The notes beneath the pieces were generated by a model. That model was given only the letters and a program-made list of their open reading frames with translations, was not told where the DNA came from and ran no database searches. This document shows, one piece after another, positions 1 through 10,796 of a DNA stretch of 64,000 nt. Both the position numbers and the translations under genes were made by a program. Positions within the stretch are counted from its first letter, which is position 1. Each line of letters begins with the position of its first letter. The DNA is from Locusta migratoria. Its lineage: Eukaryota; Arthropoda; Insecta; Orthoptera; Acrididae. The stretch is from assembly GCA_026315105.1 (NCBI GenBank), contig CM048745.1:759887006-759951005 (forward strand), read 5' to 3'.

Positions 1-958
1 TGTAGGGGTCGGCACGGATCGAATGAAGGGTAAAGCCACGGGTCGTAAAACATCTGAAATGTAACGGCCACTGTTCAAACTGCCGTCGATGCGAACAAGA
101 GGTGACCGAGACATGTAACCAATGGCACGCCCATACCATCACGCCGGGTGATACGCCAGTATGGCGATGACGAATACACGTTTGCAATGTGCGTTCTCCG
201 CGATGTGCCGAACACGGATGCGACCATCATGATGCAGTAAACAAAACGGATTTATCTGAAGAAATGACGTTTTGCCATCGTGCACCCAGGATCGTCGTTG
301 CATACACCATCGTAGGCGCTCCTGTCTGTGATGCAGCGTCAAGGGTAACCGCAGTCATGATCTCCAAGCTGATAGTCCATGTTGCTGCAAACGTCGTCGA
401 ACTGTTCGTGCAGATGGTTGTTGTCTTGCAAACGTCCCCATCCTTTGCCTCAGGGGTCAAGACGTGACTGCACGTTCCGCTACAGCCATGCGGATAAGAT
501 GCCTGTCGACTGCTACTGATACGAGGCCGTTGGTATCCAGCACGGCGTTCTGTATAGCCCTCCTGAACCCACCGATTCCATATTCTGCTGACTGTCACTG
601 GATCGCGACCAACACGATCAGCAATGTCGCGATACCATAAACCGCAATCACGATAGGCTACAATCCGACCTTTATGGAAGTCGGAAAAGTGATGTTACGC
701 ATTTCTCCTCCTTGCACGAAGTATCACAGCAACGTTTCACTAGGTAACGACGGTCAACTTCTGTTTGTGTATGAGAAATCGGTTAGAAACTTTCCTCATG
801 TCAGCACGTTGTAGGTGTCGTCACCGGCGCGACCCTTGTTTGAATGCTCTGAAAAGCTAATCAGTTGCATATCTCAGCATCTTCTTGCGGTCACTTAAAT
901 TTCTCGTCTGTAGCACGTCATCTTCGTGGTGTAGCAATTTTAATGGCCAGGAGTGTAA
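1..958 (-). pseudogene. Tc1-like transposon, transposase pseudogene with one terminal repeat
   Basis: Read on the minus strand, about 700 down to 1 encodes pieces of a Tc1-family DDE transposase. An N-terminal helix-turn-helix segment with IADRVGRDPVTVSRIWNRW lies at about 640-540. A middle block ending LTLHHRQERLRWCM is near 340-300. A catalytic-domain piece with CLLHHDGRIRVRH is near 240-190, and SRSPLVRIDGSLNSGRYIS is near 120-60. The pieces lie in different frames with stops between them, so the gene is dead. Non-coding DNA at 720-958 ends in a terminal-inverted-repeat-like sequence (read minus, TACACTCCTGGCCATTAAAA at about 958-939). The other end lies beyond the window start. The family call is inferred from protein motifs; no database search was possible. 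Confidence 0.8.
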
Positions 959-1096
959 ATTCACAGAACGTTGCAGTATGACAAATTATATTTCTGACTA
1001 ATTGACTCGGTCTTTCTACAGTACAAAAGTTCCGACGTATTTTTATCGTCTAATGTAGTAAAAATTAATTAAAACGAACATATTAAACCGGATACA

Positions 1097-1097
<1 letters not shown>

Positions 1098-1170
<73 letters not shown>
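1098..1170. repeat. (AT)n microsatellite
   Basis: Uninterrupted AT dinucleotide tract of about 73 bases. Apparent Ile-Tyr coding across it is an artefact of the repeat. Confidence 0.97.
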
Positions 1171-1172
<2 letters not shown>

Positions 1173-1315
1173 TTGGTTATGCTGTAAGAAAATTGAGAGT
1201 AAAAAATAAAACGGAATCGTATGGGCCGGCTATGCACAGCTGTGACTCCTGCAACGTGGGAGCGGATATATGACTTCATCTTGTTGGTAAGTACAAACGT
1301 CTAAACGAACTAACT

Positions 1316-1609
1316 CATCTTCATGACAATACAAATCCGCACACAAATTTTATCACCGTAGAGGAACTCACAAAACCTCAGTGGACTCTTCCTCCCCAAC
1401 CACCTTATAGTCATGATCACGAACCGTCGGATTTCTACATGTTTGGTCCAATGAAAGACGCATTTCGTGGGATGCATTACGCGGATGTTGAAGAAATTAT
1501 GGATGCAGAACGACGTTGGCTCCGACATGACCAGTGGAATGGTACCGTGCAGGCATCAGATCATCACTTCAAGGTGACGTCAAGCTGTACCATTGAATGG
1601 AGCAAATAG
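1316..1609 (+). pseudogene. mariner transposase C-terminal fragment (DD34D type)
   Basis: An open frame with no usable start encodes the C-terminal catalytic part of a mariner transposase and runs to a TAG at 1607-1609. It opens with HLHDNTNPHTN, matching the HDNARPH block that holds the second catalytic aspartate. It continues through YSHDHEPSDFYMFGPMKDAF, matching the YSPDLAPSDYHLFGPLK block. The second and third aspartates are separated by 34 residues, the DD34D spacing that defines mariner. The N-terminal half is absent. The (AT)n tract lies just upstream, so the 5' part was probably lost or replaced. Conserved motifs have drifted (SPDLAP became SHDHEP), so it is not expected to be active. 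Confidence 0.85.
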
Positions 1610-1995
1610 TGTTGTGTAGCTTAAAGCAGTATTTGAATGCTGAATAAAACAACCAGTGATTCAGGAGAAAAGTGTTGTATTACTTATCCATCTCCCCTTA
1701 TAAGCAAACGTAGTGTCAGAAGTTAAGATACTACATTCTAACTTAATAACCTCCTTTAACGGGTATGCACGTACTCATTTCCTATGTTCTTCTTCCATCT
1801 CTGTCCATCACCATTTAACGTACATCATAGCCCAATCCTTAAAGCAATCAACAATCTAACAGTACGGTGCTTTACTAGACTTGGTCCTGTTTGGAGGTCG
1901 TATGCCGTTCCCTTCCTCCGGCCTTTGAACTGACTTAACTGACTTACCAGCCAGTTATAGATGGACCTACAGTTTAACGTGATTCACGTGCAGAA

Positions 1996-2077
1996 TGGCG
2001 GCGTGGTCTAAGGAATCATGCTATGGTCTGGGCAACCGTTCCAGCTGAGGTTCTCCCTCGGGAATGGGTGTGTAAGT

Positions 2078-2118
<41 letters not shown>

Positions 2119-2170
2119 GTTCGGAGTGTAATTTAGTTCAAGTAGTTTCTAAGTCTATACACTGAAGACT
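1996..2170 (+). mobile_element. tRNA-derived SINE (family A), degenerate, with (TG)n
   Basis: A diverged copy of the SINE repeated throughout this window. It has a tRNA-like head (ggcggcgtggtctaaggaat), a weak B-box region and an internal TG microsatellite at about 2082-2118. This is followed by the family body (ttagttcaagtagtttctaa). No TSD was identified. Confidence 0.75.
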
Positions 2171-2979
2171 ATAGAAGTGTGGTCCAATATGTTTACGAAC
2201 ATTACAAACATGTATTTCGACCAACAGTGTAACTAGGCATTTTTCACTTCAATAACATTTCAAGAGGTGATTCATTGTAATTTTTCCCTTTCTTTATTTC
2301 TATTTTCAAATAATTCCTGTGTTTACAGACGTATGAGTTTTATGTTTACTGCCCCAGGGGGTTGCTTGCCATCTGAAGGAACGCGGTGAGCTACCGTGGC
2401 CGATCGATTCCACCGAGATTCGAATTCGGATCGCTGGATTTGAAGTTTAGAGTAAATACCCAGCAGGATTCTCAGTTTAGCACTCTGCCACCAGGCCGCC
2501 CGCTCAATTCTTATGGCACGATATCTTCTGAACTGTGTGTCTGACAAATATTTCCTACGTTTGCTGAATGAAACATTAAGAAACCGTCTGCGAAAAGTTA
2601 TCACAACACACCAGAGTACCATAGCGACGTAGCTTCCAAGACACGACAATATCACTCTCTGTTAAAGGTTATTAAATACATTTCTTTTGTGGAGAACAAA
2701 TGTTTTATTCACACCCTGAACCAAGGAAAGAACCTACGTCCATTCCCATACTTAAAATGGAACAATAAATAAACACAGCATATTGGAACTGATATACCAA
2801 ATCACATTACAAACTAACACGTCTAATGTCACGTTACATCAAATTTTTTAAATAAGCAACATTCCAGAGCTGCATTTGTGAACATATTTGGGAGGAATAA
2901 AGATAACATATCTTAAATAAAAAAGAAAAAGTGGATTGAGAAAACTAGGAATAGTCATATTATTAGACAGGTGTGTGTC

Positions 2980-3013
2980 GGGGGAGGGGGGGCGTAGGGG
3001 GGGGGGGGGGGGT
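2980..3013. repeat. poly-G tract
   Basis: G-rich run with an uninterrupted stretch of about 16 Gs at 2997-3012. Low-complexity sequence and a possible sequencing or assembly trouble spot. Confidence 0.9.
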
Positions 3014-3109
3014 AAGAGGAATCGAAAACGAAGGCCACCATACAAGTACATTAAACACGTTAAATGGTCATGGGTTGGCGTTAGTTATAAATCAAGAGGT
3101 TTGCTGAGC

Positions 3110-3150
3110 ATCATGTGGAGTCGAGAGCTACATCAAACCAATCCTCCGAT
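3110..3150 (+). mobile_element. RTE LINE 3'-end scrap
   Basis: About 40 bases (gagagctacatcaaaccaat and onward) match the last codons of the RTE family found at 35948-37499, where the protein ends WRAASNQSP. Too short for certainty. Confidence 0.45.
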
Positions 3151-3548
3151 TGAAGAGGGTGTCCCAGTGCAAATTTTTTGCCGAAAATATCTCTGGAACT
3201 ACAATAAATACTGAAAATCAAATTTAAAGGTCCTAAACGTACTGCCGGGGCTTAGGAACGGAAGTACTATGCGACAGTTCACAACGCAAACATATATTAT
3301 TTTCGACACTAATTTATATGGATACCACATATTATTTGGAATTCAATTAATAGTATAAAAACCGTTCGTAACCCTTTAATCTCGGGATGCACTAGCTGCG
3401 TATTTCATGAATTTCAAACGTCAAAGTCGCTTCGCATTTTCCCCGGGAGTAATTACCTTATTGCGATGTAATCGACGGTCTTCTTTTAGTGATTTTTTAT
3501 ACTATTTCTATTAAAAAACACGAGTTAGTGTTGAATACGCAGGGTAGA

Positions 3549-3633
3549 AGGGCCGCGAGGTCCGAGGCGTCATGCTATGCACTTGGGCGGCCGTTCCTGC
3601 CAGAGGTTCGAGTCCTGCCTCTGGTATGTGCGT

Positions 3634-3687
<54 letters not shown>

Positions 3688-3720
3688 TGTGTTTTTGTTC
3701 CGATTTGCAATACTAATTGT
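3549..3720 (+). mobile_element. tRNA-derived SINE (family A) with long (TG)n
   Basis: tRNA-like head at 3551-3625 with B box ggttcgagtcc, then a TG microsatellite at 3627-3690 in place of most of the SINE body. The repeat has expanded at the same internal position as in the copies at 1996 and 24045. Confidence 0.8.
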
Positions 3721-4082
3721 ATAAGAAGGACAATGAAACGTGATTCGTAAGAGGCATTGCCATAGATGTGCACAAATGAAAAATCATGTGTATACAAAGC
3801 CATTAAGAGTTGTTAAAAGAAATGCCCTTCTTCATATGTAAGGGGGGGTGTTAAATCAGTCTCGCCTTTTTCATGATGGTGATTTGGTCGTGGTCGTTGG
3901 AAGTGGGTGGTAGTGGTGGGCAAAATTGTCAAAGTATACCCCTTTGTAGAACTTTGCGTGTGTTTTAAGTTTTTTATTTCTTCTATGGTATAACTCTGAG
4001 AAGCGTGAATTTTGAAATTAGAATCGGTTACTATTTTTCTATACGTTATTTTCGCAACAAAGTTTGTAGCCTGCATCCACAT

Positions 4083-5005
4083 GTTGTTGTTGTTGTGGTC
4101 TTCAGTCCGGAGACTGGTTTGATGCAGCTCTCCACAATACCCTATCCTGAGCAAGCTTCTTCATCTCCACATAATAACGACAACCTACATCTGTCTGAAT
4201 CTGCTTACTGTATCCATATCTTGGTCTTCCCCTGCGATTTTTCCCCATACACTTCCCTCCAACGCTAAATTCACAATTCCTTGATGTCTAAGAATATGTC
4301 CTACCAATCTATCCCTTCTTTTAGTCAAGGTATGCCAGAAATTCCTTTTCTCCCCAATTCTGTTCAGTACCTCCTCATTAGTTACGCGATCCACCCACCT
4401 AATCTTCAGCATTCTTCTGTAGCACCATATTTCAAAAGCCTCAATCCTCTTCCTGTCCGCACTGTTTATCGTCCATGTCTCACTCCCATACAAGGCCACA
4501 CTCCATACAAATGCCTTCAGAAAGGACTTCCTTAGGTTTAAATCAATATTCGATGTTAACAAATTTCTCTTGTACAAGAACGCTTTTCTACCCATTGCCA
4601 TTCTGCATTTTATATCCTCTGTAATGCGACCATCATTTGTTATTTTACTGCCCAAGTAACAAAACTCATCTACCTCCTTTATTGCTTCGTTTCCCAATCT
4701 AATTCCTTCAGCATCACCTGATTTTCTTACACTGCACTCCATTACCCTTGTTATGCTCTTGTTAATGTTTATCTTATATGCACCTTTCAGCACACTGTCC
4801 ATTCCGTTCAATTGCTCTTCCAGGTCCTTTGCTGTATCTGACAGAATTACTATGTCGTCGGGAAAACGCAATGTTTTTAATTCTTCCCCCTGAACTTTAA
4901 TTCCTTTACCAAAATTCTCCTTGCTTTGCTTTATAGCTTGCTCAATGTACAAATTGAACAACAATGGAGAAAGACTACAACCCTGTCTTACTGCCTTTCC
5001 AATCA
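4083..5005 (-). mobile_element. 5'-truncated RTE-clade LINE, reverse transcriptase C-terminal part
   Basis: The minus strand encodes the distal part of an RTE-type (BovB-like) reverse transcriptase: VRQGCSLSPLLFNLYIEQA, then the palm motif, then the C-terminal blocks FCYLGSKI, ALYGSETWT, FEIWCYRRMLKIRW and LVGHILRH. The catalytic FADD is mutated to FPDD, and a frameshift near 4235 scrambles the last residues. The 3' end carries a short CAA-rich simple tail at 4083-4095. The element is flanked by an exact 12-bp duplication, ctgcatccacat, at 4071-4082 and 5006-5017, so the boundaries are well supported and the 5' truncation happened on insertion. It is the same family as the copies at 27459, 35948 and 48400. 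Clade assignment is by motif resemblance. Confidence 0.88.
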
Positions 5006-5562
5006 CTGCATCCACATATTCCACTAAATGTAGCGGCACTTAAAAAACTATATCAATATTTCGTTTCATAAATCAGGAGGTGTAACCCAATAAACGTGAG
5101 ATGCACGATTATCTATTGCATGACGTTCGACATTTTATTACGTCTTTATTACCAACTCTATTAGCAGTATATTACGAAGACATTATTGAAATATACCATT
5201 GAAAGGATTCATGAAACTATATCACTCTACGATATAATACTCAGCGGATATTACATCATAATGTCTGAGCTGCGTGAAAACGAAACCATGACGGAATTCG
5301 CTACAGACACAAACAAAATATGAGCACAAATACTGTTGATCGTCTTAATAGAAACTTCATATGCACATCACTAGATATCAGGATAGAAACGCTGTGCAGG
5401 TAAGAAGCTATTGGGGTAGAGATCGTATGATAATATGGAGGGGGTGAGAAACTGAATTGAGAGAATGAGGAAAGAAGAGGGCACAGGTGGTGATGAAGGC
5501 CTGGTGGAATTAGAGTGCTTGAGTGAGAAAGGAAGGAGAGAGAAACAGATGGACAAACACAC

Positions 5563-5565
5563 AGA

Positions 5566-5622
<57 letters not shown>

Positions 5623-5623
5623 A
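5563..5623. repeat. (GA)n microsatellite
   Basis: Imperfect GA dinucleotide tract, interrupted once by gaagaggaga. Confidence 0.95.
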
Positions 5624-5633
5624 AGGTTGAGTG

Positions 5634-5832
5634 TTCAAAATCTTCAAATGTTTGTAAATCTAAGGAACTTATCTTCTGTGGTTATTAGTCCCCTAGCTTA
5701 CTAACTACTTAAACTAAACTAACCTACGAACAACAGCACGCCCGTATCCGAGAGTGTACCCGAACCTCCGACGGCAGCAACCGCTCGCTCCGAAGTAACG
5801 TGCCTTAGAACCCTCGGCCACTCTACCGTTGC
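5634..5832 (-). mobile_element. tRNA-derived SINE (family A) with TSD
   Basis: Complete but diverged minus-strand copy. The family 3' end (tcaaatgtttgtaaat) is at the left and the tRNA-like head at the right. It is flanked by the 11-bp duplication aaggttgagtg at 5623-5633 and 5833-5843. It landed directly beside the (GA)n tract. Confidence 0.9.
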
Positions 5833-6599
5833 AAGGTTGAGTGGAACGTGAGGAGAAAATTGACTTACATGGGGTGAGGAGATGATGTTAAAGGAGTTAG
5901 GAGTGCACGGTCAGAAGGGGGAGGTGGAGTAGACGGAAGGAAACAGGGATTTAGAGATGGACAGGGAGAGGCGATAGAATACGGACAGAGAGTGGTGTGA
6001 GGAGTGGTGTGAGCGGACGACTTAGTCGGGGGAATGAGGAGATAGAAGGACAGAGGAATGGAATAACACATACCCAATTCCAACTACGTCGTGTGACACG
6101 TTAAACATCTCTTTCAAAACTGGGCATTAAAATTCGTACAATATTTGGTTGACTTTGTAAAAAAATTGACTCCTTTGAAATACTTAAAGCTACACTTGAA
6201 ATTGTATATATTTTATTCCAGAAATTAACTTTCAAATGAGCTTTAGTAACTCCACGCAACAGGTGTGCTACTAATTTATCTAGGCTTATCCACAATGAAT
6301 TACCCGGAACTAGGTTTGCCCTTGTAAGTTATCATTAAATAACTTAAATGTCAAGTAGCTATATAGCAAAAGCACGACTCTGAAAGTAAGGTCGAGGACT
6401 ATTATTGTCCCTTTTTTATAGTGAGTAGGAGGACTTTAATTCAGTTAATAGATATAATTATGTGTAACTAATAAACAAAATTTGGTGGCTATGAATTAAA
6501 ACTCTGTGAAGTGAAAATAATTTGTTCCACAACAAGCTAAATGTGTACTTTTACCTTTTCCATTCAAAATCTATACCAAGTAATGGGTTCTTACTTATC

Positions 6600-7440
6600 T
6601 CATTAACTAAATTTTTTTGGTTTAGGAGTGTTTATAAGTAACAGACTTTTGGGCTGTTTGTTAAGTGATTAAAGAATTTGGTGGCAACATAATTCAGCTC
6701 TTTATGCACCAAAGTTTTGTTTAACCTTGAATGGTGAACGGCATCCATTCCCCCAGTGTTGTAGTTATGCACTATGCTGCTAATTTTGAGCTAGTTTGGG
6801 AGTGAATACTCGTAGATCCTTAAAGAAATATTTGCACGATGACCTTTTGTGTACTTCAGCAATTATTCCGATTAGTCGCATTTCTGCAATGAATAATTTT
6901 TTACTCTGTGATGAAATACCCCACATTTGATACCATATGAATGAAGTGGCTGTAAATATGCACATTAAGCTAGTTTACTGACATATTTAAGATGGAAATA
7001 TGTGATAACAGCACCAGTATTAGTAACTTGACTCAAACATTTCATCAGATCTTCACTGTGTTTTTCCAATTCTATCTCCCATCAACGCACAAGCGTCAAA
7101 ATTTTAAATATTCTACGTTAGCTTAAGACTTCTGTTCCAAGTCTATATATATTAATGAGTCTCATGACACTTATTGTAAAGAAATATACTCTCATATACC
7201 GTATTTTATAAAATATGAATGGTAGTCGACTTGCAGAGAACCACTTAATAACTCTCTGAAATTAATATTAAAATTTCGTCAGTTACTTCTTGTCTCTGTG
7301 TTTTGATTACAATAGTTATATGGTCAGCAATATGTACTAGCTTTGCAGCTTCTTGAATATAGCATGGCAAGTCATTAAAACAAAATAAAAACACAAGACC
7401 CAAGGCTGAGCCCTAAAGGTCCACGAACATGATAGCTCCT
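6600..7440 (-). pseudogene. decayed Jockey/CR1-type LINE, reverse transcriptase C-terminal half
   Basis: Read on the minus strand. Near 7425-7290 there is a palm segment with GSALGLVFLFCFNDLP followed by KLVHIADHITIV, in which the catalytic FADD has become IADH. About 6965-6780 gives a downstream block with KKLFIAEMRLIGIIAEVHKR and SSCKYFFKDL. About 6775-6640 gives HNYNT and LNKTLVHKELNYVATKFFNH. The order matches the end of a Jockey/CR1-type reverse transcriptase. Stops and frame changes are frequent. The same family recurs at 62655-63330, sharing the YNT and LTL blocks. Confidence 0.72.
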
Positions 7441-7611
7441 CAGTATTAAGAAGCAGCTTAATTTTGCTTATTATGTATTTTATTTCAGCTTTCTTCACTG
7501 TTTCAGTTAAGAAAGATTTAAGTTACTTCACTCTCGACTGGAGTGGCGCAGCAACAGTAAATCCATTTTTGTAATAATGACAGTGTCTGTTGTAAATTGA
7601 TACTGTTTATT

Positions 7612-7641
7612 AACGCGTTTCGCGCTTTTCGCACTGATCAG
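7612..7641 (-). ncRNA. hammerhead-like motif, degenerate
   Basis: The minus strand reads CUGAUCA, a GUGC/GCGC-type stem with an A-rich loop, then GAAACGCGUU. The 3' half fits the Penelope-type hammerhead. The first core block should be CUGANGA, and here the G corresponding to G8 is C, so self-cleavage is not expected. No partner arm or Penelope coding sequence is adjacent. Confidence 0.45.
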
Positions 7642-8365
7642 AATACTAACGGACAGCAAGATTGCATTTCTTAGTAAAATACACGACGGTAAGCATCATT
7701 AGTCATAAATAACACAAAGGCTTGGGCATATCCCGAGTCAAACGTCAACATGAAAGGAAACCCACATAACCAGCACTGCAGTGGATAGGTCCGCGTTCAC
7801 ATTTGGAACACATTATATGCACTGCGTTGGCCAGACAGGTGGTGGTGCGCGGACGGCTGGAGGCAAAAGAGAACGTTTGCGACTTTTGTGATAAATAATA
7901 ACTTTCAATAAAATGTTTTGTTTTCTAAATAAAACGTTCATTTCTTCATCTTACCCATAGCCAAAAGTCATCATGTCCTCCTTTTATGGCAAGTTGACTA
8001 ACAAAAACAGGTCTATTTAGAAAAACTTCGGTTTTAGGAAATGTTCAAGGGCTTGAATCTAAAGGGGATACATGAAGCAATCATTTTACCGCAAATAAAG
8101 TATTTGATTTCAATATAAGGGCCAGAAGAGCATTAATATGCCTTAATGTCGTCATCTTAACCGACTTTTCCCTACTTGAGACGGCAATGGGCATTTGGAT
8201 AGTATTACATATGAGAAAATCGTATGGTCGGATTGCCCAACGAGCTCCTCAACAAAAAGTTAATAATTACTTATCACTCGGGCCCAGCAATAAATATGTC
8301 AGACAATGACATTTTAAGCTAAAATTCCTCCAGTTTGCTGCTATAAATATTTATTTACAATGTAC

Positions 8366-8399
8366 GACAGCTGTTTTGGCTTTCATAGCCATTGTCAAG
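8366..8399 (-). ncRNA. Penelope-terminus-like stem-loop, degenerate
   Basis: The minus strand reads CUUGACAAUGGC, loop, GCCAAAACAGCUGUC. The layout (GAUGGC, loop, GCC, GAAAC) resembles the hammerhead-bearing ends seen elsewhere in the window, but both core blocks are altered. Confidence 0.3.
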
Positions 8400-8475
8400 T
8401 ACCTGGAAATAAAAATGTGAAAATATTGGGCTGCATTTCGTATACAATTTGATTATAGACCATTGTGTGTGTCAG

Positions 8476-8641
8476 GTCTTATGCGACCAAACTTTGTGGT
8501 TATCAGTCGCTAGACATACACACTAATTACTTGACTAACTTCAAATAACTTACTCTAAGGACAACACAAACACCTATTCCCGAGGGAGGATTAAAAACCC
8601 TGACCGTAGCGGTTGTGCAGACTGTGAGTGAGGCCGGTGAT
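8476..8641 (-). mobile_element. tRNA-derived SINE (family A), degenerate
   Basis: Minus-strand copy recognised by aaggacaacacaaacacc and the gagggaggatt B-box flank. The tRNA head ends near 8641. No clear TSD. Confidence 0.7.
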
Positions 8642-8724
8642 TATAGATTATTGACCAATATTTACTTACGACTAGATGGGCCTAACGTCCGTATTGCATC
8701 AGTAGTATTCTATCATCCAACTTC

Positions 8725-9278
8725 CAAACGTATAAGGTGGTAATTGTATTTTTATTTTGATATATTACGTACTATTTGGCTGTTACATATTTTGACTATT
8801 AAGATGATCTATGTTCACATAGAAGCTATAAGCAAGTAAGCAACGATAATGTTAGTATCATAGATCGTAATTTTATTGTGGGTTATCTTTCATTATTATG
8901 ATGGTCTCACTACATTCTTGAAGAATCTGAAGTCTCTATTCACATGAAGAACTACCCAGAACTTATATTAAAGTAACAAGCAGACTTTAAACATAAATAC
9001 TACCTACAAAATTTTATTGACATGATAAACAATAACAGCTGATTAGAAACATAAACACTGAATACCACAGAATTATTTCGCCTTCATAATAATCAAAGAC
9101 AACCCATAGTAAAATTGCGATCCATGATAATAACATCATCGTTGCTTACTTGCATATAGCTTCTGTGTAAACATAGAGCATCTTAGTAATCAACTGTCAA
9201 AATAGGTAACTCTCAAAAAGTACGTAATTTATCGTATATAGATATAAAAATAAAATTATTACCTTATACGTAATGTGG
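8725..9278. mobile_element. fold-back element with about 185-bp inverted arms
   Basis: Arms at about 8725-8905 and 9085-9278 are near-perfect reverse complements. Both contain the ataaggt/accttat end, ttacgtac, and the aagtaagcaacgat block. The middle, about 180 bp, is unique and non-coding. The right arm ends exactly where the transposase sequence of the next feature begins, so this element probably inserted into it. The family is not recognised. Confidence 0.75.
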
Positions 9279-10006
9279 TCGGGTTCCACCAACGCTTGCT
9301 GTGTGGCAACAAATTGTTCCAAAATTGCAACGTAACGTGCACCAGAGACCGTTTCTCGGATGAAAAACGGGCCAATGGTGCCTCCGCAGCCCACAACGAA
9401 ACTTTAGGAGAATACAGGGGTTTCGCTAACACCAATATGGCTTTTCGGAACCCCAAAATCGCCAGTTCTGTCTTTTCACGTATCCATTTAGGTGGAAGTG
9501 TGCTTCATCTGTAAACCAGATGCAGCCAGCATAAAATCCTTCACTATCAGTGTGAGCATCTGATTAGCAAAGGCAACCCTTTGTTTTACAGTTCGTACGG
9601 GTATGGCCTGATTCGTTTGAATTTTGAATAAAAACATGTGTAGGCTCTTTCTCAGTATTTTCTGCGTGCTGGAACGCTTCAAACCAGTCTCAGATGCAAT
9701 TCTACGGACGGATGACATTGGATTTCGCTGAATAATTCTAGAAACTCTAGTGATATTTTCAGGCGTATATGGGGTTTGCATGCTGCGAACATGCCAACTA
9801 GATCATCTGCCTGTTCGTTGAAATTTTGCGATGGGCGTATGAATGGTTTTCGCGTCGGGTCCTTTTGGACCATTAAATCGTGCTTGAAAACTTCGCCTTG
9901 TTGCCGTAGGACTCTCTTCTAACCTGTGGTACTCTAGCACGAGAAAAACGCTTTGTTCAATGGAGTACATGGTTTCAATCTGTTCCTTCGGTACGCTAAC
10001 CTCCAT
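9279..10006 (-). pseudogene. Tc1/mariner-superfamily transposase pseudogene
   Basis: Minus-strand segments in order: EQSVFLVLEYHRLEESPTAT at about 9975-9910 (N-terminal DNA-binding region), PYTPENITRVSRIIQRNPMS at about 9775-9715, VKQRVAFANQM at about 9585-9550, and IGPFFIRETVSGARYVAILE at about 9375-9310. The last is typical of the catalytic core of insect mariner-like transposases with an HTH of the DUF4817 kind. Frames change at least twice and the C-terminus is missing, cut by the fold-back element at 9278. Non-functional. Superfamily is confident; the exact family is not. Confidence 0.78.
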
Positions 10007-10159
10007 TCACGTTTCAATAGTGGAACTGATCGCTCTGGTCTTCGGATCACTATTTATAGTAGGCATTACGTATGGCGATTACAGGGCCATCTGTTTGCAG
10101 CTTTTGTAACTATTATTTCAAACTCATGTATACATTTCTTACAGCTGTCACAATAAACA

Positions 10160-10796
10160 TACCGTTTACTGCATTCCTCTATTGATCTTTAGATATTTAA
10201 TTTTTAAATCAGGGAATCATTTTCTGGACACCCTGTAAATATTTATAGCAGCTAACTGGACGAATTATTAGTTTAAAAGAGGTTAATTAATTCTCCTCCT
10301 AAAGAAGCTAATTATCGATGATATGAAATACCTTAGCCGCTCTGTATTACGCCTCTCGTCCTTGTTAATAACATATGGCCGACTCGTGGAATTTGACTCA
10401 CTATTGCGAAAGCTGCTCTGTATCTAACCCAATTCTGAGTAGGGCGGTACCACGCAGCTATACAGAGCAGGTTATATTTGCACGACAGGCAGGCAGGCGT
10501 CAGCTGATGCCGTCAGACGTGTGTTTGGTTTGCACGTTCAGACCGCGCAGCCGCGCGCTGCGGCGGATGCTTCCGCGCGATGCGTGACGAGCAGTGTTCA
10601 GGCAGGCGGTGCGGAACGGCAGCCACGAGCACACGCCAGTGATCCGGGAAGCGTTCCGGCAGCGAGTAGGCGCTAGTGGGCGGCCTCAGCGTAGCTACTA
10701 GCTACTGTCTGACTGTTGATACTGGTGAACGGAGGTAGCCTGCAGTCACAACTCGCGGAGAGCTTGACACCTGCAGTATTCATGAACACTACTTAC
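10160..10796. other. GC-rich non-repeat stretch, no gene recognised
   Basis: After AT-rich DNA to about 10340, the block at 10430-10790 is notably GC- and CpG-rich, with a caggcaggcaggcg short repeat near 10490. There is no long open frame and no match to the repeat families seen here. It could be a promoter or 5' exon of a host gene, or an unrecognised LTR. Confidence 0.3.

Noticed and set aside
1043..1279. Minus-strand frame with a long Ile-Tyr repeat
   Set aside because: It is the translation of the (AT)n microsatellite.
3489..3803. Frames with Val-Cys or Thr-His repeats (also at 23972-24206)
   Set aside because: They are translations of TG/CA microsatellites inside SINEs.
5465..5704. 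Glu-Arg-rich frame
   Set aside because: Produced by the (GA)n tract.
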